DNA of 64,000 bases. Origin: CALREJ01 sp964533375. GTDB taxonomy: Bacteria > Patescibacteriota > Gracilibacteria > Peribacterales > Peribacteraceae. Positions 62,401-64,000 of the stretch are shown here, piece after piece (position 1 is the stretch's first letter; each line of letters begins with the position of its first letter). The stretch spans positions 1 through 64,000 of the forward strand of contig CAZHLW010000002.1 of assembly GCA_964533375.1 (NCBI GenBank). Reading direction: 5' to 3'. Both the position numbers and the translations under genes were made by a program. Under the pieces are notes generated by a model, which made no database searches, was not told where the DNA came from, and saw nothing but the letters and a program-made list of their open reading frames with translations.

Positions 62401-64000
62401 CGCCGTTCGTAATACCGTCTGCCAGATTGTAGACCGTCACACGGTTGGCACCTGTTTGCTGTGACACAAACAGCCTGTTATTCGCGCTGTCATAGGCAAC
62501 ATCAACCGGCTGGTTCAGGCCGGCTTGGGTGGTGGCCGCGGTATTCACGGTGAACGATGGCTGTCCGAGCACGTTGATGGCGTTTTCGCCGTTGGTGATG
62601 GAAGCCACATCAAAAATCATGATGCGGGAATTGCTCTGGTCTGTTACAAACAATTTGTTGCGGGCATCGTCGTACGCAAGTCCCATCGGGCCTTGCAATC
62701 CGACCTGCGTCGTACCGAGCGTGTTGCCATAAAAGGTTGTCTGCCCGAGCACATTGTCAGGAATACGATCAAGCAGCGCATTGTTTGAATCGAGATTGTA
62801 GATGAGAACACGGTGATTGCCTGCATCACTCACAAAGAGCCTGTGATCTGTCGTGTCCATAACAATCCCCAGGCTGGGTCCGCTCATTCCCAGCTTATTC
62901 GCTCCGTTGTTGGCTCCCAATTTTGTATAGACCGGTACGGGTGCGGTCAGACTTGTTTCGTCGTACTGCCCGAGCAGATTGTCTGCATTGGCGTTATCGG
63001 CAAAGCCGGGCGCGAGGCTATACACCACCACACGGTTGTTGCTGTTTTCCGCAACGAAGAGACGGTCATTCACATCGTCATACACCACTCCTGTCGGCAC
63101 GTTGAGTGTCGACTGCGTTGTTCCCTGGTTGCTGCCCGTATGCAGCGTCTGCCCGAGAACATTCGAGGCCTCTTCCCCGTCAGTGATGCTTGCAACATCG
63201 TATATTTTGACGCGGTTGCTCTGTGTCTCCACCACGAACAGACGTTTGCCGGTGGGATCGTAGGCAAGCCCCTGCGGGGATCGCATACCCTCACGTGAGT
63301 TCGCAAAAGCGTTGGCATAGAAATTCAGCTGCCCCAGGACATTGTCCGGTGTCCGGTCCAGAAGAAGGTTATTGCTGTCCAGGTTGTAGACCAGCACGCG
63401 GTTATTCGTGGTGTCGGACACGAAGAGTCTATGGTCCACCGTATCCATAACCACTCCGACAGTAGGCGCGTCCAATCCCAGTTTGTGCGCCGCATTGTTC
63501 GTGCCGCTTTTGCTGAAGATGGGCTGAGGTGCGCTCACGGTTCCGTCATCCTGCCCGATAACGGCAATAGCCGGCTCGCCATCCACAATTGTCGAACCGG
63601 TGAATACCGTCACTCTGTTATTGGTGGCCTCCGCCACAAACAGCTGACCGGACACGGCGTCGTACGCAATCTGACGGGGGGAGGACAGACCTGTCTGCAT
63701 TGTGGTTGCAGTCGTTGTCGTATAATTCACCTGTCCGATGACGTTGATGGCGTTCTCGCCGTCGGTAATGCTTGTAGTATCGAACACAAGAATCCGGTTG
63801 TGCGCAGCATCGGCCACGAAGAGACGGTTTGTAGACGCGTCGAATGCCAGGCCTCTGGGGTTATTCAGTCCGGATTGGGTAGCTGAAGCAGCATTGGTAT
63901 AATAAAAGAGCTGTCCGAGAACATTGTCGGGAAGGCGGTCGAGCAGAAGGTTATTGCTGTCCAGGTTGTAGACCAGCACGCGGCTGTTGACAGTGTCACC
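59412..64000 (-). CDS. Giant NHL-type beta-propeller surface protein (N-terminus outside window; interrupted by assembly gap)
   Basis: One protein split into two reading frames by the N-gap at 61140-61239. If the identical 55-nt ends beside the gap are overlapped, the frames join to at least 1470 codons. It is built of some 25-30 units of 45-55 residues: NRVTVYNLADGI, then T-N/D-GENAVNVLGQ, TTFTG-A-TQAGMN-P-G-AYD, then NRLFVA. Longer units (LDSNNLLLDRVPDNVLGQ) start sections. This is the NHL/six-bladed propeller pattern, as in surface adhesins. The signal peptide would lie to the right of the window. The C-terminus ends IPDEVTAPGEDSFHFFGL. It is first in an operon with a GT-C protein and a methyltransferase. 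Confidence 0.82.
61085..61294. repeat. Identical 55-nt sequence on both sides of the gap
   Basis: The shared sequence encodes the repeat words INVLGQTTFTA in the propeller gene. The exact length and position at both contig ends suggest an assembly-graph overlap, not two real copies. Confidence 0.85.
61140..61239. other. Assembly gap of 100 N
   Basis: Exactly 100 N, a placeholder length. The 55 nt before it (61085-61139) are identical to the 55 nt after it (61240-61294). Confidence 0.99.

Noticed and set aside
59412..64000. Possible CRISPR array or satellite because of strong periodicity
   Set aside because: The period is 130-160 nt, the units are degenerate and encode a continuous beta-propeller protein.

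Overview
This window most likely comes from a member of the Candidate Phyla Radiation (Patescibacteria), possibly the Peregrinibacteria/Peribacteria branch. The evidence is indirect. It contains a long cysteine-rich protein (39809-41485) of a type I associate with CPR genomes, a very large S-layer-like protein with SLH domains, many hypothetical cell-envelope proteins, an rRNA gene separated from its usual partner, and few biosynthetic genes. TGA is used as a stop throughout and the Trp tRNA has a CCA anticodon, so the genetic code is standard. There is no sign of an insertion sequence, prophage or CRISPR array.

Layout. 1-525: 5' part of a 23S rRNA gene (minus) with its own promoter and leader and no 16S upstream. 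1184-5857: an S-layer paralogue, two single-strand DNA-binding proteins and two small unknown genes. 6021-10976: rpoB with a histone-like N-terminal tail, standing apart from rpoC, then two small basic genes. 11125-14711: sugar phosphate isomerase, DUF892 ferritin-like protein, a tandem pair of 23-codon leucine-rich ORF/terminator cassettes, superoxide dismutase. 14802-22011: FemX-like ligase, a GT-C glycosyltransferase and the 1420-residue SLH protein. 22012-26690: a long non-coding stretch, csrA, cysS and a cluster of micro-ORFs with their own promoters or terminators. 26691-33806: fbaB, rnpA-yidC, gatC-gatA, a SAM-hydrolase-like gene, malic enzyme. 33851-41703: HTH protein, small zinc ribbons, a cation/proton antiporter, membrane proteins, a STAS protein, the Cys-rich protein. 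41826-51758: tRNA-Asp, then cell-wall and division genes (M23, D,D-carboxypeptidase, FtsQ-like), glycosyltransferases, NnrD, PgeF. 51759-64000: a candidate structured RNA, dgt, a voltage-sensor/PH fusion, another M23 peptidase, tRNA-Trp, a fibre-like surface protein, a methyltransferase, another GT-C protein and a giant beta-propeller surface protein that crosses an assembly gap and leaves the window.

How it fits together. Much of the window builds and decorates a cell surface: S-layer proteins, an NHL-type adhesin, a fibre protein, five GT-C membrane glycosyltransferases, one GT4 enzyme, peptidoglycan synthesis and editing enzymes. The rest is core information processing and a small carbon metabolism (class I aldolase, malic enzyme).

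Three genome-wide signals stand out. First, about a dozen genes have a TAnnnT -10 hexamer 6-9 nt before the start codon, which predicts leaderless mRNAs; many others have short pyrimidine-rich leaders, and only a minority (csrA and mostly small unknown genes) carry a Shine-Dalgarno sequence. Second, short palindromic or word-repeat elements fill the intergenic regions and are inserted in frame in at least three conserved genes (cysS, femX-like, GT4). Third, several micro-ORFs of 20-23 codons carry their own promoter and/or terminator.
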